A DNA stretch of 45,659 nt, taken from assembly GCA_032128415.1 (NCBI GenBank), contig JAQBGW010000160.1:1-45659 (forward strand), read 5' to 3'. The stretch's first letter is position 1. Each line of letters starts with the position of its first letter. A program made the translations under genes and the position numbers. Shown piece after piece: positions 24,623 to 32,896 of the stretch. Source of the stretch: Ga0077527 sp032128415 (GTDB lineage Bacteria; Pseudomonadota; Gammaproteobacteria; Burkholderiales; SG8-41). The notes beneath the pieces were generated by a model. That model made no database searches, was not told the DNA's origin, and worked only from the letters and a program-made list of their open reading frames with translations.

Positions 24623-25555
24623 TCAGCGCCGCTCTGCGCGTACCCTGTCGAGATGAGCACACACCAACCGCGCGCCTTCCAGCAACCGCGGTGTAGGCTG
24701 CTGGATCAGATCGGGTGCTATGTGATGTGCGGGCACCGAACCCAGCGGCGGCGGCAATGCCGACCACCGCGCGGCAAAAGCTGAGGGCGACTCCGCCGAA
24801 CCACCGCCAAGCGCAATTTCCGGACGCGCCGCCAGCAATCCCTCGCGTGATACTTCCGGGGTCAACACACGCAGATCCCCGAACACATTGACGCCGCCGC
24901 ACAAACCGATAATCTCGCTGATGACATGCGCGTTGCTGACGGTCATCAACGGCTTGTTCCAGATTTCATAGAACACGCGCACTGGGGGGGTGCTGTATCT
25001 GTGTTCGCGCAGCTCACGCAATCCGCTGCTGAATGCGGCCCGTGCAACCGCGCTCTCCGACAATGTTCCTGACAGCGCGGCAATTGCCGTCATGCTCTGC
25101 GCGATTTGCTCGAGACGCGCAGCTCCGGCAACGTATACCGGCAAACCGATGCGCTCCAGTCGATTAATCACCTCCGGCGGCGTTCCACCCTGCCAGGCCA
25201 GCACCAGATCAGGACGCAACGTCAGTATGCGTTCGATATCGAATTGCACCGCATCGCTGATCACCGGCAGCCGTCGCGCCTGCAGCGGGTAGTGGCTGAA
25301 GCGCGCAACACCGACGAGACGATCTCCGGCCTCAACGGCAAAAGTCAATTCAGTCAAATGCGGGGTCAGTGTGATGATGCGTTGCGCGGGCTGCGGCAAC
25401 CGGATCACTGTGCCGCGCGCGTCTGTGGTCTGCACGGTCTGTGCCTGGCTGCTGCAAACCAGAATGCCTGACAGCGCCACTGACATCAATCCGATGAGAG
25501 CGGCACTCCGCCACAGGATTCGTAACTCAGAACACCCGGCCGCAAAGCAACTCAT
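24623..25555 (-). CDS. BtuF-like periplasmic cobalamin/metal-chelate binding protein
   Basis: A 310-residue exported protein of the helical-backbone-metal-receptor class. A long signal peptide (to about residue 39) precedes the first lobe (RIITLTPHLTELTFAVEAGD, then LVGVARFSHYP). An inter-lobe helix carries RPDLVLAWQGGTPPEVINRL, and the second lobe contains VFYEIWNKPLMTV and ISEIIGLCGGVNVF. The wording near YEIWNKPLMT is typical of cobalamin-binding proteins, and the neighbouring adenosyltransferase supports this. No permease or ATPase gene is nearby. A siderophore receptor is the alternative. Confidence 0.88.
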   Translation of the reverse strand: MSCFAAGCSELRILWRSAALIGLMSVALSGILVCSSQAQTVQTTDARGTVIRLPQPAQRIITLTPHLTELTFAVEAGDRLVGVARFSHYPLQARRLPVISDAVQFDIERILTLRPDLVLAWQGGTPPEVINRLERIGLPVYVAGAARLEQIAQSMTAIAALSGTLSESAVARAAFSSGLRELREHRYSTPPVRVFYEIWNKPLMTVSNAHVISEIIGLCGGVNVFGDLRVLTPEVSREGLLAARPEIALGGGSAESPSAFAARWSALPPPLGSVPAHHIAPDLIQQPTPRLLEGARLVCAHLDRVRAERR

Positions 25556-25574
25556 GCGGTCAGCCCCGACTGAA

Positions 25575-26117
25575 TCAGCGCGGCTCTTCCATCAAGCGCA
25601 GCATGCGCGCGCTGGTTTGACGCAGACGCGACGAGAGCATGGTAACCATCTTCACCAGTATCTTCGAGCCCAGATCAGGATGATCAAGAATGATTTTCGC
25701 CATATTGTCACGCGTCAATACCGCAAAGAGCGTCGGCTGAGATGCCATGCAGGTTGCAAACCGCGGTTCGCCGTCAATCATCGACATTTCACCCAGCGTC
25801 ATGCCGGGGCCAGCACTGGTCATGTGCTGCTGCTCGGCGCGGAAGTTTTTCTTGAGAATATCAATTTCACCTTCGATAATCAGTATCATGAAATCACCCT
25901 CATCACCCTCGCGGATGATGAATTCACCGGGCTGTGCGCGGTACACCTCCATGTAGCCGGCCAGATTGGCGATGTCTTCCTGCGTAAATTCGGTAAAAAA
26001 TTGCGACTTCCCGACCAACGCGGAAATCTCGTCGGCAACGGCGGTCCCGGCTCCCACAAGCTCCAGCTTCGCAAGGTTGCCCCGGTCACTTATTGAGCTG
26101 CGATAGTCATCTGCCAT
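25575..26117 (-). CDS. Cyclic nucleotide-binding domain protein
   Basis: A 180-residue protein with one cNMP-binding domain (about residues 38-150). The beta-roll carries PGEFIIREGDEGDFMILIIE, and the phosphate-binding cassette reads GEMSMIDGEPRFATCMA, keeping the Glu and Arg that contact cyclic nucleotide. A C-terminal helix (KILVKMVTMLSSRLRQTSAR) could dimerise, but no DNA-binding domain follows, so it is not a CRP-type factor. It lies between btuF-like and aroG without clear operon ties. A class III adenylate cyclase is encoded at 36715-38022, a possible source of the ligand. Confidence 0.9.
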   Translation of the reverse strand: MADDYRSSISDRGNLAKLELVGAGTAVADEISALVGKSQFFTEFTQEDIANLAGYMEVYRAQPGEFIIREGDEGDFMILIIEGEIDILKKNFRAEQQHMTSAGPGMTLGEMSMIDGEPRFATCMASQPTLFAVLTRDNMAKIILDHPDLGSKILVKMVTMLSSRLRQTSARMLRLMEEPR

Positions 26118-26178
26118 GTAGGTGTTGTAAATCGAGTGGGTAAGTACTGAAAATCAGTGAGCGCATTCCGGGCAAGAG

Positions 26179-27249
26179 CTAATCCGCTGCTACGGTCTTC
26201 AGCCGGCGTTTGCGCACGCCGTCAGCCAGCGTGTCCAGCAAAGTCCGGCTCTCTTCCCAGCCTATGCAGCCATCGGTAATACTGACGCCATACGCCAGCG
26301 GTTTGCCGGGAACCAGATCCTGGCGACCCGCCTTCAAATGGCTTTCGACCATGACGCCGAATATACGGTCATCACCAGCGGCGATCTGGCGAGCCACGTC
26401 GTGACCGACATCGACCTGCTTTTCCGGTTTCTTGCTGCTGTTGTTGTGACTGAAATCGATCATGATGCGTGCCGGAATACCGGCATCAGCAAGTCCGCGT
26501 CCGGCAGCATCCACGCTCGCCGCATCGTAATTGGGCGTCTTGCCACCGCGCAGGATTAAATGACAATCCTCGTTGCCGGTCGTCGATACGATTGCCGAAT
26601 GACCACCTTTGGTGACTGACAGAAAATGGTGCGGGGCCTGCGCCGCGCGAATCGCATCAATCGCGATCTTGATGTTGCCATCCGTACCATTCTTGAATCC
26701 CACCGGACACGACAGGCCAGAGGCGAGTTCACGGTGGATCTGCGACTCGGTGGTGCGGGCACCGATAGCGCCCCACGACACCAGATCCGCGATGTACTGC
26801 GGCGTGATCATGTCGAGGAATTCGCAGCCTACCGGCATGCCGCTCTCGTTCAGTTGCAGCAGCAGTTCGCGAGCAATGCGCAGTCCCTCGTTGATTTGAA
26901 AACTGCCGTCGAGCTTGGGATCATTGATCAAGCCCTTCCAGCCGACGGTGGTGCGCGGCTTCTCGAAATACACGCGCATGACGACCAACAAATCGTCGGT
27001 CAGCGCGTTCTTCGCCTCCAGCAGCTTGCCGGCATATTCCCTGGCAGCCTTGATGTCGTGCACCGAGCACGGCCCCATGATCACCAGCAGGCGGTCGTCA
27101 GCGCCGTGCAGAATGCGATGTATCGCCTGGCGCGCATCGTAGGTGGTGGTCGCCGCGTTCTCGCTCAACCCCAATTCGCGCAGCAAATGCGCCGGAGGGG
27201 CCAGTTCCTTGATTTCCTTGACCCGTAAATCGTCGGTACGGTGCAGCAT
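26179..27249 (-). CDS. aroG: 3-deoxy-7-phosphoheptulonate (DAHP) synthase, class I AroG/F type
   Basis: A 356-residue enzyme condensing PEP and erythrose 4-phosphate, the first step of the shikimate pathway. Seen: the metal Cys in MGPCSVHD near residue 61, KPRTTVGWKGLINDP, GARTTESQIHRELASG, VGFKNGTDG with the substrate Lys, and IMIDFSHNNSSKKPEKQ with the metal His. The N-terminal extension typical of feedback-inhibited AroFGH is present, so control by Phe or Tyr is expected; which of the two cannot be read by eye. A -10-like TATAAT at 27290-27295 and AAGGAAGG before the ATG mark an own promoter. Confidence 0.96.
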   Translation of the reverse strand: MLHRTDDLRVKEIKELAPPAHLLRELGLSENAATTTYDARQAIHRILHGADDRLLVIMGPCSVHDIKAAREYAGKLLEAKNALTDDLLVVMRVYFEKPRTTVGWKGLINDPKLDGSFQINEGLRIARELLLQLNESGMPVGCEFLDMITPQYIADLVSWGAIGARTTESQIHRELASGLSCPVGFKNGTDGNIKIAIDAIRAAQAPHHFLSVTKGGHSAIVSTTGNEDCHLILRGGKTPNYDAASVDAAGRGLADAGIPARIMIDFSHNNSSKKPEKQVDVGHDVARQIAAGDDRIFGVMVESHLKAGRQDLVPGKPLAYGVSITDGCIGWEESRTLLDTLADGVRKRRLKTVAAD

Positions 27250-27289
27250 TTTGCCCTGAGCCTTCCTTAACTTTCCATATAATCAATGA

Positions 27290-27295
27290 ATTATA
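27290..27295 (-). promoter_or_regulatory. Probable -10 element of aroG
   Basis: Read leftward, TATAAT at 27295-27290 lies 41 bases upstream of the aroG ATG in an AT-rich gap, just after the tldD stop. The -35 region (TTTAGG, 17 bases away) is weak. No TyrR or Trp-type operator was recognised. Confidence 0.4.
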
Positions 27296-27313
27296 AACGA
27301 TTCAGCGATTTCC

Positions 27314-28756
27314 CTAAACCGTGCCGCCTACGGTGAGTCCATCGATCCGCAACGTCGGCTGGCCTACGCCGACTGGTACGCTTTGACCTTCCTTGCCGCA
27401 GGTGCCCACACCCGGATCAAGGCACATGTCGTTACCGATCATGGCCACACGTGTCAGCGCATCCGGTCCATTGCCGATCAATGTCGCGCCCTTGACCGGA
27501 TAAGTCACCTTGCCGTTTTCGATCATCCAGGCCTCAGATGCCGAAAACACGAACTTGCCACTGGTGATATCGACCTGCCCGCCGCCGAAATTGACGGCAT
27601 ACAGCCCGCGATCGACCGAGGCGATGATTTCCGCCGGATCCCGGTTGCCGTTCAGCATGTAGGTATTGGTCATGCGCGGCATTGGCACATGCGCGTACGA
27701 TTCACGGCGTCCATTGCCGGTAGGCGCCACGCCCATCAGCCGCGCATTGAGCGAATCCTGCAGATAACCGCGCAGCACGCCATCCTCGATCAACACATTG
27801 TATTGCGTCGGATTACCCTCATCATCCACGTTCAGTGAGCCGCGACGCCGCGTGATGGTGCCGTCATCCACCACGGTGACGCCGGGAGCTGCCACGCGCT
27901 CGCCGATACGTCCACTGAAGGCCGAAGTCCCCTTGCGATTGAAATCCCCCTCCAGCCCGTGGCCGATCGCCTCGTGCAGCAATATGCCCGGCCAGCCCGG
28001 CCCAAGCACCACAGTCATCGTACCCGCAGGCGCCGCTCGCGCATCGAGGTTGATCAACGCCTGATGCACTGCTTTTTGCGCGTAATCGTTGAGCACTTCA
28101 TCAGTGAAATAACCATAATCGAAACGCCCGCCGCCGCCGGCGCTGCCCTGCTCGCGGCGACCATCAGCCTCGACGATCACCTGCAGCGACAAACGCACCA
28201 ACGGCCGCACGTCTGCGGCCTGCATGCCGTCACTGCGCGCCACCATGATCACCTCGTATTCGCCGGCGAGGGACGCCATGACCTGGGTCACGCGCGGGTC
28301 TATACGCCGTGCGGATTGTTCAAGACGCTCCAGCAGCGATACTTTGGCCTGCGCTTCAAGACTGGCCAGCGGATCCTGCGGCGCATAAAGCGCGCGCAAC
28401 GCGCCCTGCCGTGCCACTGCCGTACTGCCACCTGTGCCCTGACTGGCAATGGCGCGTGTCGCCTGCGCGGCAGACTGCAGCGCATCGAAGCTGATGTCAT
28501 CGGAATACGCGAACGCCGTTTTTTCACCACTGACCGCGCGCACACCCACGCCCTGATCAATGTTGAAGCTGCCGGATTTGACGATGCCTTCCTCCAGACT
28601 CCACGACTCACTGCGTGAATACTGAAAATAGAGGTCGGCATAATCCACGCGGTGCGCGAGCATCTGGCCGAACACGGCTTGCAGACGGCCTTCATCGAGC
28701 GCATACGGCGCCAGTAGTACGGCACTGGCGGTTTCAAAAATATTTGCAATTTTCAT
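27314..28756 (-). CDS. tldD: Metalloprotease TldD
   Basis: A 480-residue subunit of the TldD/TldE (PmbA) protease, which degrades unfolded peptides and matures small peptides such as microcins. The zinc motif appears in LLHEAIGHGLEGDFNRKGTS near residue 250 (HE-x3-H). The C-terminal half has the usual NGRRESYAHVPMPRMTNTY and MIGNDMCLDPGVGTCGKEGQ blocks. ATG 28756 (MKIANIFETASAVLLAPYAL) is chosen; an in-frame ATG at 28789 would add eleven residues not seen in the family, and neither has a good ribosome site. It follows the nitrilase gene in the conserved yhdP - nitrilase - tldD order. The partner tldE is outside the window. Confidence 0.97.
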   Translation of the reverse strand: MKIANIFETASAVLLAPYALDEGRLQAVFGQMLAHRVDYADLYFQYSRSESWSLEEGIVKSGSFNIDQGVGVRAVSGEKTAFAYSDDISFDALQSAAQATRAIASQGTGGSTAVARQGALRALYAPQDPLASLEAQAKVSLLERLEQSARRIDPRVTQVMASLAGEYEVIMVARSDGMQAADVRPLVRLSLQVIVEADGRREQGSAGGGGRFDYGYFTDEVLNDYAQKAVHQALINLDARAAPAGTMTVVLGPGWPGILLHEAIGHGLEGDFNRKGTSAFSGRIGERVAAPGVTVVDDGTITRRRGSLNVDDEGNPTQYNVLIEDGVLRGYLQDSLNARLMGVAPTGNGRRESYAHVPMPRMTNTYMLNGNRDPAEIIASVDRGLYAVNFGGGQVDITSGKFVFSASEAWMIENGKVTYPVKGATLIGNGPDALTRVAMIGNDMCLDPGVGTCGKEGQSVPVGVGQPTLRIDGLTVGGTV

Positions 28757-28835
28757 TTCAAGGCGATTTAAATTGTTAAATAAAAACAAATAGTTAAGTA
28801 ATTTCGTGCGGTATCACTGATTTCAAAACAACCGC

Positions 28836-29702
28836 TCAACGACCCAGGGTGCGGTGCTGCAGCGCGGGCAGGCTCTGGCGCAGACGTTGTATATGGGCAC
28901 GGTTCATGCTGGCGACAACCACGCCGGAACCACGCGGCAGACGGTCAAGGATAACGCCCCACGGATCAACAATCATCGAGTCACCGTGAGTCTCGCGCCC
29001 GTTGACATGATAACCGCCCTGGGCCGGCGCCAGCACATAGGCCAGATTCTCGATGGCGCGCGCGCGGATCAGCGTTTCCCAGTGCGCCTTGCCGGTGGTC
29101 TCGGTAAAAGCCGAGGGTACCAGTATCAAATCGACTTCGCCCATCGCCCGGTAAAGCTCCGGGAATCGCAGGTCGTAGCAGATCGACAGGCCGACGCGAC
29201 CAAACGGGGTGTCGATCGCCACCACCTGCCGGCCATGCTCAATGGTGCGCTCTTCGGAATACTGCTCGGCGCCCATCTCGAAACCGAACAGGTGAATCTT
29301 GTCGTAACGCGCCACGCAACGACCCTGATCGTCAAATACAAGACTGGTATTGAGCACCTTGCCGTCGACTGACGCCACCAGCGGCACCGATCCGCCGACA
29401 ATCCAGACGCCATGCCGGCGGGCAGTGTCAGCCAGAAAATCCTGGATCGGTCCGCGGCCGAATTCTTCGCGCACCGCCACCTTGTCAGTGTCCTTCATGC
29501 CCATGATGCCGAAGTATTCCGGCAACGCCACCAGTTGCGCACCCTGTTTCACTGCGATTTCGATCAGACGCGCCGCCTCCTTCAGGTTCGCGTCCACGCG
29601 CGGGCCCGACGCCATCTGCACCGCGGCAATGCGCGTAGCGCCGGCGTCAACCGTGCCGACGCTGACCTGCTGTGATCTGGTTGATCGGAGTCTGGTACTC
29701 AT
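28836..29702 (-). CDS. Carbon-nitrogen hydrolase (Nit1-type, probable deaminated-glutathione amidase)
   Basis: A 288-residue member of the nitrilase superfamily with the complete catalytic triad: Glu in LVALPEYFG, Lys in ARYDKIHLFGFEMG, and Cys in GLSICYDLRFPELYRA. The last motif is typical of the Nit branch, whose characterised members hydrolyse deaminated glutathione, a metabolite-repair reaction. A 22-residue N-terminal extension precedes the usual start of the fold (RIAAVQMASG), but no alternative start codon is present there. It lies between a small secreted-protein gene and tldD, in a cluster shared by many beta- and gammaproteobacteria. Confidence 0.93.
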   Translation of the reverse strand: MSTRLRSTRSQQVSVGTVDAGATRIAAVQMASGPRVDANLKEAARLIEIAVKQGAQLVALPEYFGIMGMKDTDKVAVREEFGRGPIQDFLADTARRHGVWIVGGSVPLVASVDGKVLNTSLVFDDQGRCVARYDKIHLFGFEMGAEQYSEERTIEHGRQVVAIDTPFGRVGLSICYDLRFPELYRAMGEVDLILVPSAFTETTGKAHWETLIRARAIENLAYVLAPAQGGYHVNGRETHGDSMIVDPWGVILDRLPRGSGVVVASMNRAHIQRLRQSLPALQHRTLGR

Positions 29703-29709
29703 GCGCCTT

Positions 29710-29757
29710 CGCCCGTGATCTCGCCCGTGCTCTCGCCCGTGTCCTCGTCCGCGATCA
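29710..29757. repeat. Four tandem 12-bp repeats (minisatellite)
   Basis: CGCCCGTGATCT, CGCCCGTGCTCT, CGCCCGTGTCCT and CGTCCGCGATCA follow one another without gaps. They fill the stretch between the end of the small secreted-protein gene and the start of the nitrilase gene, so changes in copy number would alter the intercistronic spacing but not a protein. Confidence 0.7.
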
Positions 29758-30075
29758 TTCCACCAGCTCCAGTCGCAATCCCGTCACTGCGGCATTCGCC
29801 TGCAACTGCACTCTTCCACCTTCCACTGCCAGCGCAATCAGCCACGCGCGCAATTCCTCGGCCTGCAACTGCGCGTCCTGCCGTGTACCGTGTACCACGC
29901 GAATACGCACACTGCCCTTCGCCAGATAGGCAGTCATCGCCTGCTGCACTGCGGGCTGCGCCATCACCGTCTGCGCGGATCGCGGGCGATCCCACAACTC
30001 GGCAGCGACTTCGGAGGCGGCCACCGGCAAAGCCAGCACACTCATTGCGACGGCAGCGATCCACACGCGCATCAT
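29755..30075 (-). CDS. Small secreted protein of unknown function
   Basis: A 106-residue protein not recognised as a named family. It has a clean signal peptide (MMRVWIAAVAMSVLALPVAA, then SEVAAEL), giving a mature part of about 85 residues. The mature part includes a segment on which a short helix (AVQQAMTAYLAKGSVRIRVV) leads to alternating hydrophobic strands (GGRVQLQANAAVTGLRLELV). The start overlaps the yhdP stop by four bases (ATGA), which strongly supports it as a real, coupled gene. Its place between yhdP and the nitrilase gene suggests an envelope role related to YhdP, which is inference. Confidence 0.75.
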   Translation of the reverse strand: MMRVWIAAVAMSVLALPVAASEVAAELWDRPRSAQTVMAQPAVQQAMTAYLAKGSVRIRVVHGTRQDAQLQAEELRAWLIALAVEGGRVQLQANAAVTGLRLELVE

Positions 30076-32804
30076 AGCTTTGGCTCCTGCGACGCGACCG
30101 GTTGATGCTTAACCTTGACCACCACCGGATCAGTCCAGGTGCCCGTCACATCATATTCATAGGCCGTGATCTGATCAAAAGGATCCTTCAACAGTTTCTG
30201 CGCTATGAACGCGGCCAAACCCGCGATAGGGCCGCCAATCAGCGCGCCAGCCACCGATACGGTATCGGATATTTGCGGATTCACCTTGACGCGCAATACC
30301 TGCGTCTCCCGTGCCAGATCAACCTGCCCGCTCATATTGATGCGTGCAGCCGGTCCGACAATGCGCAAATTGTCGGACGATGCCACACCCTTGGCTACCT
30401 TGATCGCCGCCAGGATTTCATCGAACGCGAAGCCCTCGCTGAAGATATCGCGGAAATCAAGAGTGATTCGCCGCGGCAGCGACTGCAGACTGAGCATGCC
30501 CAACAACTTGCCCATGCCAGGCTCCAACTTCACGAATTGCCCCTTGGCTGCGTCGAGCGCAAAGTTTCCGGTCAACGTCGGATAGTCTATGCGCTGCGGA
30601 CTGCCTGCCCATGCCAGTGTGCCTTCCAGTTTTGCGGTGCCCCGGCGCACGCCTTCGGGGTAACCGAAGCGGGTCAGGAATTTTCCGACATCATTCACAT
30701 CCAGACGCACGTTGACGTCGGTGCGCGGTTGCGTCAGCCAGCTTTGCCAGATGCCATCGACATTCAGCACAGCCTCACCTGTGATCAACCGCAATCGTTC
30801 GATACGCCAATCGCGTTGCTGCGGCGTCGCCTGCACTTCCAGTTTACCCAGCAGTCGGTCAACCAGGTGGAATTCATCGATGATGATATCCAGCGCAGGC
30901 AAATCGGGACTGGCGGTTTCCGGAGGCGGTAGCGACCCACGCGCCTCCTTGACCGGCAACGCCAGCTTACGCAACCGTGCAGTCAGCTGCCCCTTGCCTT
31001 GCCCGCGCCAGGTCACGACGCCGTCGATATCGCGCCCTTGCACGTTCGCCTGCAGTGCTCCGTCCCGCATTGCGGCTTTCACCGCAACCTTGGCAAAACG
31101 GCGGTCGAAAAAATCGACCTCGCCGATGCGCAAATCCACAGTCGATACACTGATTCCCGACGCACTTCCTCCCCCGCCGAGCACCGTCAGCCACTCGTCA
31201 AGATCCAGGATCCGTATCGCCCCGCTGATGGCAACACCGGTGCGTTCCGGTTCCGGCGCAGCCCCCTCGCCAAAGCGAATTGCACCGCGCTCGACTACAC
31301 TGCCCTGCGCCGTACTCCGGCGATACAACACCGCGTTGACCACGCTGCCGACAGTAGCGGTCAGGCGCTCCTGCTGCGGCCCACTGGATCGCCGTTCGAT
31401 GCGCAGCGGCAGCGTTTCTCCAGCCGTTTTGATAAACGGCGCAGGCAAATTGACAGCCAGACCTTGCAGCGACGAATCCACAACGAAATCAAAACTTTTC
31501 TGGCGCAGCGTCAGCGATCCGCGCCAGTCGGTGGTGCCGCGCATATGACGAATCCATTCGACGCCACCGGCGCGGCGCACTGCGTCGGCATTGATCTTGC
31601 CATTGAACCGGATGCTGACCGCTGCATCGCGCTGGCTGCCGGCCGATACTGTCAGCGGACCGCCGAGAAACACAGCAGTTGCATTGGGCACCTGCACCGA
31701 ACTTTCGTTGAATTCCAGCCGCCCGTTGATGCTCTCGATCGCCGGCATCGCGGCATCCGCTATCAGCCGGTTATTGATGAACTGGTAATTGCCCTCAACC
31801 TTGCTCTTGTCCACGGTGCTCAGCGGCAGCGTCAATCGCAGGCTCAGTCTCCCTTGCCCCTGCGCCTGCATGCCTTCGGTGAATCCGTCGATCATCTGGC
31901 TCACCGGACTTTGCGCAATAAAACCGAGAAATGCCGAGGTATCCCCTGCGGCTTCCCCGTTAATCTGCAGCACCCGGTTGCTGTCGGTCAAGTCGGCAAT
32001 CTGCGCACGCACATTGACCAGCCGTGCCTCGCCGATTCTCGCCTGTCGCGCATGAATGTCCATGCGCTTGCCGCGAAACTGCACATCGCCATCAATGTCG
32101 GTGATCCGTGGCCAACCCTCACCGTAATTCACTGTCGCGCCATTCACCTTTACAGCCACCTCAAAAAGGCCGTCACGCTCATCGGTATACGGAAATTTCT
32201 GCAAATCTCCCTTGAGACGGAATCGTACATCCTTGGAATACCCGCCAAGAAAGGCCTGCTCCAGCCAGGGTCGCGCGCCCGCGGCAACCGTCAGCGGCAG
32301 GTAGTCTGTAGTGCGCCGTGCAACGCCATGGGTCAGCTTACCCGTCAGATCAGCTATCCCTGGTCCATTCGCAGTGACGCGGTAACTGCCGAACAATGTG
32401 CCGGCCAGATCGGCGTTTGCAAACGCAAAATTACTGAATCGGAGCTCAGTTTCAACCGCAGCACGGGTCCAGGCCATCTGACCGGACAGCGAATCAAATT
32501 TAAGGCGTTCACGGAACAATCCCTGCATATCGAGCTGGGCTTTTTGCGTGACGACGTGCAATGTGCCGCCTTTTTCGGTGCCGTCGATGTTGCCGCTGAA
32601 ACCCGAAAATCCGGGAAACGCGCCGTGGGCCCGGAGCGCCAATTCCTGGAAACGGCCGCGCACCGCGTACGTCATCGCTGGCGCTCCGGCATCGGCCCAG
32701 CGCACCGAAACGTCGTACACACTGCCGCTGGGTGCATGATCTGTCAGCAACTTGCGGAAGGCCGCGTCGAGCGGCAACCGGTCGGCCAGCTTGGCCAGTG
32801 GCAC
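30072..32804 (-). CDS. yhdP: YhdP/AsmA-like envelope lipid-transport protein, C-terminal part (frameshifted gene)
   Basis: The C-terminal 910 or more residues of YhdP (TIGR02099), a giant periplasmic bridge protein thought to move phospholipid from inner to outer membrane. The long beta-rich repeats and the conserved C-terminal end (GNFALDAAKGQFVKLEPGMG, DFRDIFSEGFAFDEI, ALIGGPIAGLAAFIAQKLL) are intact. GTG at 32804 is only a nominal start: the same frame stays open upstream to about 32920 and reads LFYDRDGLTLQPVDVTARLF, a natural continuation of the N-terminal part. With that part the total is about 1275 residues, the normal family length. The gene is therefore broken by one missing base, or the sequence has an error there. 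Confidence 0.9.
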   Translation of the reverse strand: MPLAKLADRLPLDAAFRKLLTDHAPSGSVYDVSVRWADAGAPAMTYAVRGRFQELALRAHGAFPGFSGFSGNIDGTEKGGTLHVVTQKAQLDMQGLFRERLKFDSLSGQMAWTRAAVETELRFSNFAFANADLAGTLFGSYRVTANGPGIADLTGKLTHGVARRTTDYLPLTVAAGARPWLEQAFLGGYSKDVRFRLKGDLQKFPYTDERDGLFEVAVKVNGATVNYGEGWPRITDIDGDVQFRGKRMDIHARQARIGEARLVNVRAQIADLTDSNRVLQINGEAAGDTSAFLGFIAQSPVSQMIDGFTEGMQAQGQGRLSLRLTLPLSTVDKSKVEGNYQFINNRLIADAAMPAIESINGRLEFNESSVQVPNATAVFLGGPLTVSAGSQRDAAVSIRFNGKINADAVRRAGGVEWIRHMRGTTDWRGSLTLRQKSFDFVVDSSLQGLAVNLPAPFIKTAGETLPLRIERRSSGPQQERLTATVGSVVNAVLYRRSTAQGSVVERGAIRFGEGAAPEPERTGVAISGAIRILDLDEWLTVLGGGGSASGISVSTVDLRIGEVDFFDRRFAKVAVKAAMRDGALQANVQGRDIDGVVTWRGQGKGQLTARLRKLALPVKEARGSLPPPETASPDLPALDIIIDEFHLVDRLLGKLEVQATPQQRDWRIERLRLITGEAVLNVDGIWQSWLTQPRTDVNVRLDVNDVGKFLTRFGYPEGVRRGTAKLEGTLAWAGSPQRIDYPTLTGNFALDAAKGQFVKLEPGMGKLLGMLSLQSLPRRITLDFRDIFSEGFAFDEILAAIKVAKGVASSDNLRIVGPAARINMSGQVDLARETQVLRVKVNPQISDTVSVAGALIGGPIAGLAAFIAQKLLKDPFDQITAYEYDVTGTWTDPVVVKVKHQPVASQEPKL

Positions 32805-32896
32805 CAGTTCAAGAGCATTGGCATGGACTTCTCCGCGCGCATAGGCGCCGGATCTGCCGGCAAAGAGCCGCGCCGTAACATCGACCGGCTGCAGCG

